From Trissonchulus latispiculum (Eukaryota; Nematoda; Enoplea; Enoplida; Ironidae), in assembly GCA_030248195.1 (NCBI GenBank), contig JASAND010015701.1:1-64000 (forward strand): a stretch of 64,000 bases of DNA, written 5' to 3'. Made by a program: the position numbers and the translations under genes. The notes below the pieces were generated by a model. It did no database searches, was not told the origin of the DNA, and saw only the letters and a program-made list of their open reading frames with translations. Of the stretch, positions 1 through 12,100 are shown in pieces (within the stretch, counting starts at the first letter, position 1; every line of letters starts with the position of its first letter).

Positions 1-188
1 TTTAACTTTGACAAACTTCTCGCTTTAGCCAAAAAGCGGCTGCGAGAGCAACCCTAATTTGATTGACGCAAGTCTAGGATTTTTGATGCCATAATACGAA
101 AGCCTAAGACTTATTTTTGATAATTTATTAGTAATTTTATTAGTGGCATCAACCAAATTGAGATCCGATTCGACGCGCAATAGCGAAG

Positions 189-870
189 ATGTTGCCTCCA
201 ACTGACGATTTCAGTAACTACAACCGATTTGACTTTAGTCAGTTCTATCTAGAGGATAGACCTGGTAAAGTGCACTGGCTCCAGTTCAACAAAAGTGAGT
301 ACAAATTACGCCAATGTGATGCAATGGTCGAAATTTATTTTGCTCCAACCGGATACATCGGTCAAGGTGTAAAGCGAATAGCCTACAGTGCCAAGGTCAC
401 GGAGAGCGACGAACATTTTCCGCCGGATTTAGGGATAGACCTTGTAGCCAAAGTGTCCAAGAGCAAGGGTGGTGATCCTTCAGAGACCACGTCTGAGTGG
501 ATAACCACTGCTTTAGCTAAAATGGCGTTTGATGTTGTAAAAAAAAGACTGTGAAGTGCATTCATTAATGCGATGAGTTTGTATACATGCAGCCAGCACT
601 ATATTGCTATGCACCGAAAATAGAACTCAAATAGAGCCGATTATTCCGCAAAATCGTCGTGGAGAACGTGGCTGGATCAATTACATCAGAGGGAACGGAT
701 CACTACAGAATTCAACGGCACCAAACGACAACAAAAAATCTGCCAACATTCTCATGAACTGCATTATGCATAACTGGATCGGCTATATCCTCTCCGATGT
801 ACAGGGTAGAAAAAACTTCTTGACGGACTGCAGACTAGCTACCCCTTTGGAAGTGAAAAAGTTTCTCTAA
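189..870 (+). CDS. alpha-kinase-like domain fragment, two blocks
   Basis: Two open blocks (189-554 and about 597-870, different frames) together resemble the atypical alpha-kinase fold (eEF2K, TRPM6/7 kinase, MHCK). The first block has a glycine-containing loop (GYIGQGVKRIAYSA) followed by LVAK, matching the nucleotide loop and the beta-strand lysine. The second block has IEPI, then RGWINYIRGNG, then ILSDVQG and NFLTD, matching in order the hinge glutamate, the N-x-G segment, the D-x-Q-G catalytic loop and the terminal TD motif. Key residues K, E, D, Q and D are all present. The zinc-binding C-terminal cysteine/histidine block expected next is not visible, and the frame ends at 870. The blocks could be joined by a 46-bp intron (GT at 551, CAG ending at 596), which keeps phase but is much shorter than other introns here; otherwise this is a frameshifted pseudogene. 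The family call is from motif order only. Confidence 0.5.
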
Positions 871-1296
871 GAATGTTCAGGGCTCAACCTTCACAATTTA
901 GCGAGATTTCTCAACAGTCAACCAGAATAACTGGCCCCAAACCGTAAATATCCCAACACAGTTCAACGGATCAGTTCATTAACAAATGGTAACTGTAACG
1001 AAGTATAAAGGTCAGGTATTTTTTGTTTTCACCTCAGATATGTTTGCCTGTCAAATCAATACATTTGCACAGAGAGTTTATCCCAACTGCATAAAACAGT
1101 AACCTTTTAACTCCGAAGTTTCAAAACTTGATGGTGACTTTCAATTAGGTTGATAGGGTCATCGTTACCAGTGTTCAAACCTGATGTAACGTAATTATAA
1201 AAGGTAGCCCTCTTTTTTGAAAATAGCTTTCTCCAGTGCTCTGAACTCTTTTGTGTATCAGCTTGGTAATTTCTTCAGGGGCAGAAGTCCCGAGCT
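871..1296. other. no feature recognised
   Basis: No open frame, repeat or RNA signal could be supported here. One shifted frame after 840 reads on for about 35 codons, but it does not resemble the missing zinc-binding end of an alpha-kinase. Confidence 0.4.
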
Positions 1297-1625
1297 TTTC
1301 AGGCCCCTCTTTCCAAACCGTTTTTAGCTAGATGATCGACATATTTGTTAGCAGCAATGCCGCAAAGACTTGGGGAACCCATACAAAGATTATCTCTTGA
1401 TCAAATCGTTGTATCCGCTGCCTGGCCACCAGATTCCCCCTCACATTATTGTCTGAATGGCACCTAAGCAGTCAGAGAGAACAACAACTCCACTTGTCTG
1501 CATCCCATAGTTTTCGCCTGATCTTTTATACCGGTTAATCAGTTCCAAGGCCACTGCCCACTTGTAAGCAGACTTTGCACAATGGGGAGTCTGCGATTAT
1601 GCAGGTTCCTGTGCCTACGATCCAG
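1297..1625 (-). pseudogene. decayed retrotransposon RNase H domain
   Basis: Read on the minus strand, broken frames give the signature of an RNase H domain from a non-LTR retrotransposon. A helix (SAYKWAVALELINRY) comes first, then a strand and acidic motif (VVVLSDCLGAIQTI), then WVP and finally CGIAANKYVDHLAKNG, which matches the usual G-I-x-G-N-x-x-x-D-x-L-A ending. At least two frameshifts and stops separate these pieces, so it cannot encode a working enzyme. No reverse transcriptase was recognised next to it. I infer an old, 5'-truncated LINE copy. The motif order is strong but the clade is unknown. Confidence 0.6.
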
Positions 1626-2544
1626 ACTAGTCATTGGCCAGGAACTTTGATTGCCTCTGCCATCGCTAAGCTAAGTTATAGAATATTTATATGTTAAGTA
1701 GTTTGGAATAAACAAGGGAAACCAAGGTAGGACTTTGACACTAGGCTTGGAGGGTGAAAAAGGTCCCCCTGGGTCATTTGTCAACCTAAGGTAGACTTTT
1801 AATTATACATGATCAGTCAATTTTATTTTGCATCTATAAACATATATATACGATTCTTGGAATAATCTACGCAACACATTAGGCTGATCAGATTGGGAGA
1901 ATGTACCATCTGCACTAACCGGCCGCAAACATGAAACTTCGGATCCTACGGATCCATTATTAAATTTGAACAAACCGTTACCTCAAAGCTTTCGCAAATC
2001 AAAGTGCTCTGTTGTCAGCTGACAACAAAATTGATTATTGTAGGAATGGTACCACAGTACCTAAACATCCCCCCTTGATTGTATTTGGACTTATCCGAGT
2101 TTTTCAAGGAGTTGGCCGTCCTTGGGGAAACCCCTTGCATGGAGCTGACGGGTGGTCATGATGCGATTGAGGTATTGTGATCACTTCTGGTCCAGCAGTA
2201 GCTTTGCCGCCGCCTCGGGTAATTGCTCATGCAATTATTCAACGCCAAACCATGGACCCTGAGCAAATTTTGGTTTGGCGTTACCCCTCCTCGCGAAAGC
2301 AACGGGGGTGTGGCAGTACTGGAAAAAAATCAACCAAATTATAATTGAACACACTGCACAGAGGAAACAGCAGCTTAACTGCTGGTCCGTAAAAGTACAT
2401 TTGCTGTTGAAATTTAATCAAAACTGCCACATCATTGTCGAAAACATAAGGGATGTGCTCCAAATTCTTTATCCCGAAAAGCGCATATACCAGCTGAATA
2501 TGCGCTTTTAAAATGTAATTAGCTTTAATTCACCAAAACTTTAA
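1626..2544. other. unassigned sequence, possibly more retrotransposon debris
   Basis: No intact gene is visible. A short inverted pair occurs near 2242-2282 (CAACGCCAAACC and GGTTTGGCG). The GC-richer stretch 2060-2300 contrasts with the AT-rich surroundings and may be relic coding DNA, but no family was recognised. Confidence 0.3.
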
Positions 2545-2887
2545 GGCCAGTTCACACTAGGCAACTTTGGAGCAACTTCGTTGCCGCAACTTCAGTTGCC
2601 ATTCGAAAAAGTTGCAGCAACTTGCCCAAACAGTTGGCTCAACTAGTTGCAGCAACAACCTATCAGATGCAGAAATTTTAGCGCGCCTGTTTTAATAGTT
2701 TGAATTAACCAATCAACTTGCTAGTTGCCGCTAGAAATCGCCCCAAGCGCGATTGCGGCAACTTGGTTGCGGCAACTTTTTTCTCAGTTGCCACTACATT
2801 CACATTGGGCAACTTTGGAGCAACTTGGTTGAAGCAACCAAGTTGCGGCAACCAAGTTGCTCCAAAGTTGCCTAGTGTGAACTGGCC
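2545..2887. mobile_element. MITE with about 34-bp perfect TIRs and TTTAA duplication
   Basis: Both ends carry the same inverted sequence starting GGCCAGTTCACACTAGGCAA, about 34 bp without mismatch. TTTAA directly flanks each end (2540-2544 and 2888-2892). The interior repeats short AGTTGC/GCAACTT words. It has no coding capacity. Related, more decayed sequences occur at 31538-31620 and 32436-32735. Confidence 0.8.
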
Positions 2888-3614
2888 TTTAAAATCTTGA
2901 CGAAAATTTGACAAAATTAACAGTTTTCTCAAAATATTGAGCTTGATTGCTCGTTAAACAATTTCACAAAAGATTGTCCTCGGGTAGCCGTTAAAGTAGT
3001 TTGAGCCGTTTTTTAATGAAACGAATTTTTTAAGAAGTTTAAGTAGTTTAAGTTAAGTCGTAAATTTTTTGTGACACTACCCTATGTCTCACATAATTAT
3101 TAGCAGCATATGGTATGGTAAGTCATCTCTATCTACGTACAACATGTCTACATCATTGCGAAGTTAATCCATTGCAGTTCAACGGGGCAGCATAGCAGCA
3201 ACGGCTGCGCTATTTGTACCACCTAAGACAACTTTTGACCCTAACTAACCAATAAATTTTCCAGAATAGCTATTTCTGCTAAATACTTCAGTTTTGCTTA
3301 TAAATTGTGGCGTTCCTCAAAATTGCTGGTTCGTGTTCGTGTATTTTGGCCTTTAAAAGCGCAATTGTCTTGAAATTCATCCAAATTTGCTACAATTACA
3401 TCATTTAGCCTAGAAAACATTTTAGAAAAGTAACCACGAGAAATTTGAGTTTTGGAGGAATTTGCTGTAATTCGCCTCAACTTGCACTGTGGCCACCTTA
3501 CACGGACAAACTTAAGAATCCTCTCACCAAGACCTACAGCTTTGCTCTTGAGAGTATTCATAGATTCTTTATGGTTTAAAGTATTGGTATCCATTTGTGC
3601 TGCGCTTTTGTGGT

Positions 3615-5165
3615 GATGTTCTAAAACACTATAACTTTCTCAAGTTTGGGAGTTGGAAGGAGCTTTATACATCGTTTGAAAACTTATAATTAGGACGTTT
3701 ACATGAGCTTACGAAACTAGCAAAATTGACAAAAAATAATCAAACTTTTTCTGGCACGACGGCTAAACATAGGCCAAAAATTTGTGAACATCGATTTCTC
3801 AAAACTGCTGAACCAGCCAAAAGTTCTTTTTGTGCCATCACATATGGGCCGAGGGACGTTTCATTAGATTTGGCTCAGCAGGTCTAACCGTCGAGAAAAT
3901 CGGCCAAATGCATGGTAACACGAAATTTTGCAACTTCGCATTGAGGTTTTTGCTACAAGTGGTTTAGCCCCTCCGCAGCAGTGTGAATTTCCACCCTGCC
4001 TAAAGTCTCTGGAATCCGTCGAGCAGTTTTTGAGAAATCGATGTTCAAAACAAAATAATAGCAGTTTTGCCAAAATATTTTTTGGCCAAATCTCTAGCTA
4101 AGGTACTGGTATCGCTTTGTGTAAATTTGACCTTACAGGCTCCAATTCGTTATAAAAGTGTATGAAACTTTCCAGATATTCTGATCTATATGTTCTTCGT
4201 GGCGTTTCATGTCTAAGAGTAGATGATTGGCCTTTACTTGCCATTTAAAAATTTAACAGCCGTGGCAAGTAAGGGCCAATTATCTACTCTTAGACTTTCC
4301 AGATATGTTATTTTAGTGCTCTTCAACATCCCTACAACATTCTTTTAGGTGGAAAGATAAGAAAGGTTTGGTTTTTGCCATTATTATCTCAGTACATAGT
4401 CGATACACCGGATTGGGTGTTATGGCTGGGAAGAGCGCACCAATTTCACAACCTTTACGCTATGTTACGGCAGTAGCCAAAAACGATTTTTGGGGTAAAA
4501 AATGGCCGTTTTCGAAGAAATCAGTATTTTCAAAATTACAGCCAAATATTACAGTCAATTTTGGCTTATTTATACTCAATCGATACATCGTCCAATTGCA
4601 CATTTTATCAATACCTATTCGAGTTCGTTGCTTTAAGCTAGAGAATTCGCCGAAAAACCATTTTGGCAAAACTGCGATAATTTTGTTTTGAACATCGATT
4701 TCTCAAAACCTACTCAAGGGATTTGCGTGATTTTTGACAGAATGAAAAATCGCAGTATTGCGGAGAGACATTTTTCTCGGTTTGAGCTAAAACGTCTCCA
4801 GTTGCGAGAAAACTGAATAGAAAGTTGCTTAATTTTGTGTCATCGCACATTTGCCGGATTTTCTGGAGTACTGAGACTTGTTGAGCCAAATCCAAAAAGT
4901 ACCTCGGTCAACATGTCCTTCATATCATGGCACAAGAAGAAATTTTGGCCGATTCTACAGTTTTGAGAAATCGATGTTCAAAAATTTTTAGTTTATATTC
5001 AGCCTGTCAGATGTCAGCATATCAGAAAGTTTTTGCTATTTTTTGCTAATTTTGCTAGTTTCGGCAGCTCTTGTGAATAAGATAATAAGCTTTAAAACCA
5101 TGTATAAAACTCTTTACAACTCCGAAAATTGCGAAAGTTATAGCGTTTTGAAAAATCATCACAAA
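3615..5165. mobile_element. long-TIR (foldback-like) element, arms about 480 bp
   Basis: The segment 3615-4090 reappears as an imperfect inverted copy at 4660-5165. Landmarks in both arms are ACTATAACTTTC near the outside, GAACATCGATTTCTCAAAAC in the middle and a second, oppositely oriented copy of that word further in. Each arm is therefore itself partly palindromic. No transposase frame is visible, and no clear TSD was found. Confidence 0.65.
4211..4295. repeat. short near-perfect hairpin element, copy 1
   Basis: GTCTAAGAGTAGATGATTGG on the left pairs with CCAATTATCTACTCTTAGAC on the right, and inner CTTTACTTGCCA pairs with TGGCAAGTAAGG, leaving a loop of about 20 bases. It lies in the middle of the long-TIR element. 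A second copy is at 32753-32830. It could be a tiny MITE or a hairpin RNA precursor. Confidence 0.6.
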
Positions 5166-5507
5166 AGCACTGCACAAAAGGATACCAGCAGCACCTTAAA
5201 GCAACGAACTGCAGCTAATAGGCATTGATAAGGTGTGCAATTAGACTGTGTATCAATTGAGTATAAATGCATCAAAATTGTCGGTAAGATTTGGCAGTAA
5301 TTTTGAAAAAAACTGGTTTCCTCGAAAATGGCAGTTATTTTGACCCTCAACATCGTTTCTTGTTAATACTGATTTCACCACTGAGACAGCTCAAAGGTTG
5401 TAAAAGCAAAAATGTTCATTTTGGAGCACGAAAATAGGTTATTTCATACGTTTTAGCTATTTGTGTACAGGATTAAAGCCGTATGGTATGAGTAGAAAAT
5501 ACCTTAA

Positions 5508-6621
5508 GGTGGTGATTCCTTTTGGAGACATCAACTTTGAACTGTTATTACTCATTTACTAGAGTTAAGAAGTCATTTTTACATCGAAATGGAGCTTAAC
5601 ATTTTCTCTTTTTAATGAATACTGTGAACCTAACTTTAGTTATCGGAAATTATTTTACTGCATTTTCGAAGTAATTTAATTTTCCAGATTTTTTGCAGAC
5701 TAAAGTAAATTTTTTCGTGAGGCGTCGACCACATCATTCGATTTCACTATGAAATAGCTGGGGACTCTTTTTAATTATTATGAAACCGCTCTTCGTTATA
5801 AAGAAATTAGCTAAAATGTATGCGCAACCTGCATTTTTCCTACTTTTCCCAACTTTGGCAAGCTACCACGTTAGCTAGAAAGCAGCAATCGGGGCAACTA
5901 AAAAAGGGTCCCTGGGTAGTTTTGTGTAAAACACGTCTAGTTAGTGACAACCCTCTAGCTTGCATAGTAAATGCTCCACAATCGCTGGAAAAAATTTGGT
6001 CATGTTTTTGCAAAAACTACATTTTTTATGATAGCAGCGTACGGGATAGCATTAAGAAGATTACAATGCCACGAATAATCGGCCCCTACGAGACCTTAAA
6101 ATTGACACCCTTAGTTTAATTTTAAGGTTTGCGTAGCTAATTTTACGGCTTGCGTAGCTCAAGAAATTAGCGTATTTGAGTAATTTGATTTCTGCAAAAA
6201 TAACTATGCAGCTACTGTCTAAATGTCAAAAATTGGCAAAAACCGCCCTGAACGGAGACGTCGAAGTTTTGAAGCGGGATTATTTATTTTATGGCGGATT
6301 ATTTGATTTCTGCAAACATGACAAGTTTCAACGCCAAAATAAGAAAATAGGCTATATCTCACTATAGTGAAAAGCTAGAAAGGTGCTTCAAAAAGCAAAA
6401 ATGTAGAGTTCAAGAAGATCTTTCGAATGAATAGCTATGCACCTACTGTCTAAATGTCAAAACTTGACAAAAATTGCCCTGAACGGAGACGTCGAAGTTT
6501 TGAAGCGAGATTGCGCGGAGGGTGTTAGAATGCTAAAAGAACTTATTTCGGAAAGTTTCATCAAATTTCATCTTGATTTACGCCACCAAATAACAATATG
6601 TGCCCAAAAGGAATCACCACC
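5508..6621. mobile_element. TTAA-flanked non-autonomous element (piggyBac-like)
   Basis: TIRs of at least 18 bp (GGTGGTGATTCCTTTTGG and its complement) are each flanked by TTAA (5504-5507 and 6622-6625), the target preference of piggyBac-type transposases. Inside, an approximately 85-bp block with GAACGGAGACGTCGAAGTTT occurs twice, at about 6200-6285 and 6432-6517. No transposase is present. A partial relative lies at about 43035-43350. Confidence 0.75.
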
Positions 6622-7085
6622 TTAAGAGATAATATCGAGAATTAATTTTTGAGGTCCAAAAATGACCATTTTGAAACATCAGATGTTGCACGATTTCGCC
6701 AGCTTTAACAGCGCTGGTTCGTCGGCCAACTATTGCCTACATTTGTACTCCGATTGGACATTTTATGCCCAACGGAGAGGTTTCTACGGCATCTCTACCG
6801 AAGCACAGCAATGAAAACGAGAAATTTTAAAAATCCAACCAGGTTATACTGAACACGGTTTTCTTTCAACTTATGCAGGCGATTAGAAAACCGCTTTAGG
6901 AACGCGTTTTTGGGACAACTGCCGAAGGCTATTTTCATAACTTCGCGTTTTGTCTTTTTATTCGAGAAAGTATCCAAACTTGAAAATTTAGACATAAATT
7001 TTGTCTATATTTCCTCTAAACCGTGAGCTTGCTTGAACATTAAACAAATACAGAAAAATAGCACTCAAGAAGACGTTTTTGAAGC

Positions 7086-7255
7086 CAGAATTTCATAAGT
7101 CAGAATTTCATTAGTCAGCATTTCATAAGTCAGAATTTCATTATATAGTCAGAATTTAAATTTTGAAATAATATAAATAGAACTGTCTGTCATATGTCAG
7201 AATTTCATTTGTCAGAATTTCATTATATAGTCAGAATTTCGTAAGTCAGAATTCT
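7086..7255. repeat. minisatellite, AGTCAGAATTTCAT unit
   Basis: About nine imperfect copies of a 14-16-bp unit (AGTCAGAATTTCAT, some with TTATAT inserted) run in tandem, interrupted by a short AT-rich spacer around 7150-7190. Confidence 0.8.
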
Positions 7256-7389
7256 ATTTTCCTAGTTTTTTTCAAAATTGGCCATCTTGGTTGCAACAAT
7301 CTTAGGGCCTTTCAAATTAGAGTAAAGTTAGAATTCGTGTATTAACTCCAATCAAGCCTGACTTTTATGCCTTACGTTGTTGCTGAATT

Positions 7390-8830
7390 TATGAGGGACT
7401 GCCGGAACCGAACTATATAATTTTTATATCGTTAGAAAGATCTCGTTCTCCGCAACATAGTGATATAAAACTTATTGCTGTATTATTTTCCTAGCTAAGT
7501 TATAGTATTTAATTTGTCAAAAACGCCCGTTATTAAAAATGTCAGCGATGAATGTTTACACGCTGAGAAGCCTCCCCCTCCCGAGATTTTGGCCTTAATG
7601 TTTCGAGCATCTTGCAAGCTTATTCTATTAGGAAGAGCCGAGTGTCTCACTCTTGGTATTATAAACTCTTGCACGAGAAGGATCGAGTTAAATTTAACTC
7701 GTTTTGCTCCTATTAACTCTTTCGCGAAAAGAACCTTGGTAAAGATTTGCCTCATATCTTCTTAGGATCAATTAGGATTCCATGAAATAAGATATAATAA
7801 GATATCATTTCTCGTTGGGAAGATTAGGAAGGCAGGGCAAACCGAACTCAGTTGTGGAGAACCGTCTTGAAAAAAGATTTTCCTTTCTCTTAGCTGATAG
7901 GAGAGACACACTCAAACCTTCGTGTTTACTTATAAAATCATCATAATAACTGTCTTGCTTGACTTTATGCCAGGAAAACAACGGTTTTTATAAAATGCTG
8001 ACAAGAAAATTTCTGACACTGTAAATAAACCGAATCATTAACCCTTTCCCGCATGAGGGTTCGCAAATTCAGCGGTGCCAAATGACCGATTTCACAATTT
8101 TGGCTGCCGTTTTTAACTGGGAGCACCTAGAGAGATGAGACTGCCACCAATCGATAGAGAATTAATTCCTCTACATTTTATAATTCAGGTTTGAAGGGTC
8201 CCCGATGCACCTAGAAAAAGTTAGAAGCCATCAAAGTCGAGCAAAGTTGAAATTTCCCCCAAACTGTCACTTCTGATAATGGACAAAACTGGTTGCAGCT
8301 GTTGCGATTTCTGTAGCAGCAAAATGAGACTTAGCCCAAATTAATCTACGAGACAGCCTCTATAACTTGGATCGAGTGTCATTTCTGCAAGTATTTTGAA
8401 GCCAGCTCCAGAAAGCTCCCAATTAAATACCCAAACATGGTACAGTTTTGGTCAAACTTTCGCATCTATCTAAGGCTGTAGAGACAAAAGGACAGAAAAT
8501 AGTTTAGAGATATTCTTTCAGGATGTTGCGGACGTGCGTTGGATAAAAAGGCACCGGAGATCTGGCATTGACCGGACTAACATTTTTTGCACTGACCACA
8601 ACCTGTCCATTTTTACCCTTGTTACAGATTTGTAACGTTATGCGGGAAAGGGTTAAGGTCAAAATCTCGGGGGCTTCTCAGCGTGTAAACATTGAATACG
8701 CAGTCATTATGTAAAACGAGATGCTCTCGACAAATTACTATTACGTGAACTAGAAACACCGTATTACATAACTATGTTGCTGAGAACTACGTAGGTCTTG
8801 AAAATTATATAGTTCGGTTCAGACAATCTC
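7390..8830. mobile_element. foldback element interrupted by a TTAA element
   Basis: The left arm at about 7390-7600 and right arm at about 8657-8830 are inverted copies. Both contain GAACCGAACTATATAATTTT at the outer end, CTCGTT and GCAACATAGT further in, and ACGCTGAGAAGCC next to GAGATTTTG at the inner end. The right arm begins directly after the TTAA element at 8042-8652, which suggests that element inserted at the inner edge of this arm. Confidence 0.6.
8042..8652. mobile_element. piggyBac-like MITE, CCCTTTCCCGCAT TIR
   Basis: The perfect 13-bp TIR CCCTTTCCCGCAT is flanked on both sides by TTAA (8038-8041 and 8653-8656). A CCC-type TIR and TTAA duplication are the hallmarks of the piggyBac superfamily. 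The 611-bp body has no coding capacity. Confidence 0.8.
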
Positions 8831-9124
8831 CTACAAATCCGGCACTAGCGAACCATTTCGAAGAAATCCCTTGTATGGCCATCTATTGGCACAACTATCG
8901 GTAGACGACACACAGCGGGAATTATGAAGGACCTTCACCTGTAGCCTAACCAGATAACCTAAACCCAAGTGGACAAAACACAGTACTATATTTGTTCTAA
9001 TCAACAAACACAAGCAATAGGAATAGATCAAGCACGCATACCAGCAAAGTATATGCAAAAAATCAGTCACAAAAATAGGTCAGACAAAAAATTTAAATTA
9101 AAGTTTTGATTTCTCCTTCGTGGT

Positions 9125-12100
9125 TTAATCTTCATATTCATGTTCGTATTCATTTTCATGGGTCATCGGAGGATCCGTGGCATAGCAGGCGTCCAAGTAC
9201 ATGCTGGTGATCTCTGACACAAGACTGCGATCTGGTATACTCTGCGACATACAGTAGAGGGCTGCCTGAAACAGAAAAAATAAAATTTTACAATAAATAC
9301 ATAAATATTGAACAATATGGCTGGTTGCAATAAATCGGAACTAAAATCAAAATCAGTAATAGGCTATCAATTTTTTAACCAATTTCAGACTAGGTTCATA
9401 GTCCGTTCCACGAGTCAAATCAGATTTCAGTAAGACCAACATTTTGACAGACTAGTTTAGATCTAGAATTTAAAATCAAAATCTAATTAAAAATTATTAC
9501 ATAATAAAATTTTTTTAAATTAAATATAATAAATAAAATCTATAATATACCGCTCCCTCGTTTGGATCGCCCGGATTATCGAACATGGCATGAGCCACCT
9601 CGCTGCAGTCATTGATGAAGGCTTCCTTTACCCCCGGCTGGATGTGACGAGCCGTGATGGCCATGTGAATTCTGGAAAAAATGGCGGAAAAAACTGAAGA
9701 CGAGGGGGAAAAACGATGTAACAATCAACTATGTTGATACTGATAGCAAGTTTCCAAAAATAAAAACATTTCCTAAAAAAGTGAAACTATTTCCTAGAGC
9801 CTCCGTAGCTGGCCGAGTGGTTGTTCACTGGCTACAAAGTGGAGGATAATTTCTAGTATCCTAATTTCTCACTGTTATCCCCGCAATTTACCGACAATAT
9901 CAAGGGGTGGCCGTCTATCAGGTGGAGCTACCACAGCACCTCCACTACGGTGAACGTACTGATAGCCTTATAGAACACCTCGGATAATTACAGTGGTAAT
10001 TATTCAGTGTCAGCATCCCCCCTCCCCTCAAAACTGTAAACGATCTGAGCTGGCACTACCCCTAACCGGAATATCGACTGGTGTGAGGTGGCTGTAGAAA
10101 AAGTTATTTTCTAAAACAGCTTGATTATTATGTTCAAAATAATATAAAATAGCAATTAACAAGAACGCTCATTTTGAACCACTCGAAACTGCCCCTTCCC
10201 TTTATGATTTCAAGGCTCCTCTGTAACCTGAAACATGCGAAATTAATATGGCTGGCTGGTGATAAGGTTACAAAATCACAAGGAAGGACTAGTCTTAAAA
10301 ATGCTTAATATGGGAGAGGCTACTGTTCAAAAAGGACACAAAAGAGAACTAAAATGCCATGTCAGACAAGATTGAAGTGTTTCTTACGCCGAAGGGAACT
10401 GGAGGGGACTGAGGCACCAGCCGCGTTCATTCATACGGTCATTGAAGGAGTAGATGTTGAACTTTTTGGACGTGAAGGCCACCACACAGATCTGCGGATT
10501 TCCGATCACCTCCAAACCCTCAATTTCTTTCAGTCTGCAAAGAAAACAACCACAACAGAGACTCACAATACAGTAAACGACAATAAAATCTTAGTATCCT
10601 AAAGAGTGCATGATAAAAACTAAATAAAATAAAATAAAATTTAAAAATTATAGATAAAGAAAGTCAGACAAGCGTCACACTCTTTGTTATCGGCTGCTAA
10701 CCTACGCCCACCACATCAAACTCAAAAATCCAACAACAGATCGCAAGTCAATGGACAGAGCGTCTCTTAGCGAAGCCAACGGTGTATGTAGCAATTAAAG
10801 TCAACCAGAAAGAAGGTGGGGGTTCAATTTTTATTTAGGAAAAAATATAAACTTTTTCTGGACAAGAGGGGGGGGAAACCCACTACACTACTCACTTTCT
10901 GGCAACCCATCGAGCCACTTCCACGATGGAGCGGGCCGAGTCCACGTAGCCACGGCGACCGAAATGAAGCATGGCTGTCCAGCAGGCGGCAATACTGGAC
11001 CCACAGCGACTGCCTGAAACCGAAAAAAAAACGAAATTATGCAAAAAACCCTACATAAAAAGCGTAAAAGAAAGGGGGTCTAGTTCAGAGAAAAGTGACA
11101 TCTAAAGTGGAGGTCGAACCCATGACCATCCGATTACGACTCTCAGCTATCAACATTGAAGAGCTAATAAAGCGCGTAGAAGGAAGGAGGGAAAATCAGG
11201 CAACAAGGATAAAGCTAAGAAAATATTTTTTCAAAGTCAACGACCGCACAAAATTTACACTACAAAGGTGCAGACCCCCCGCTAGCGACTTCACTTGAAA
11301 AAGAAGCATCATTTTTAACTGCATACGTACACATTATTGACACAACGCGAAAACTTTTTAAACTGTCACTAATTCTTAACCAACCACCCTAAAAACTGAC
11401 CTCCAAGCGTAGGAGTGGCATAGATACCGCCAGGCCAGTCGGGTTGACTGAAATACTGATACCGTCTCAGATTCTCATTTCTGTAGAGAACCACTGAACT
11501 ACCCTTTGTAGCAAACCCGTACTGAAACAAGCAAACAGACACACATATTATTAAAGCTAGAGATGCACCGGGGCCGCCACTACCGGGGCCGGGGCCGGGG
11601 CCGGGACCGGGGCCTGGAAATTGGAGGCCTAAAACGAAAATTTTCAAAAATTTTCTGGAAAATTTAAATTTTGCAATAATTTTTGATATACAAACGTTAC
11701 TATCCTTGTTTTCATTAATATCGGCGTGAAAACAAACGATTTGTAACACTTTTTGACTTTCGAAAATTCAAAATTTTGGTCAAAAAATGTCAAAAATTCA
11801 CAAAATTTTGCTAATTTTTGGCCCCGGTCGGTACCGGGGCCTGACCACCGGGGCCGGGGCCGGGGCCGGGGCCTGACTACCGGGGCCGGAGCCGGGGCCT
11901 GGCCCCGGTGCCGGGGCCGGGGCCAGGCCCCGGTGCATCCCCTAATTAAAGCATATAAAATTCTGACAAAAACTAGAAGAAAAGTTACAAAAGTATGAAG
12001 CTAAACTTAGGCAGCTTGCGACTGTGACAGCTTACACAACGTAGTTTTCTGGAGCACTAGACTTGCGGGGAAAAACTTGCAGATTTCATCTGTTCAACTA

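Noticed and set aside
9800..9850. tRNA gene starting GCTGGCCGAGTGGTT
   Set aside because: Only an A box is visible; no B box or acceptor pairing follows. At most a SINE fragment.
10354..10602. Plus-strand 82-codon open frame
   Set aside because: Antisense over SGPL1 exon 12, which is supported on the minus strand by family match and phase.
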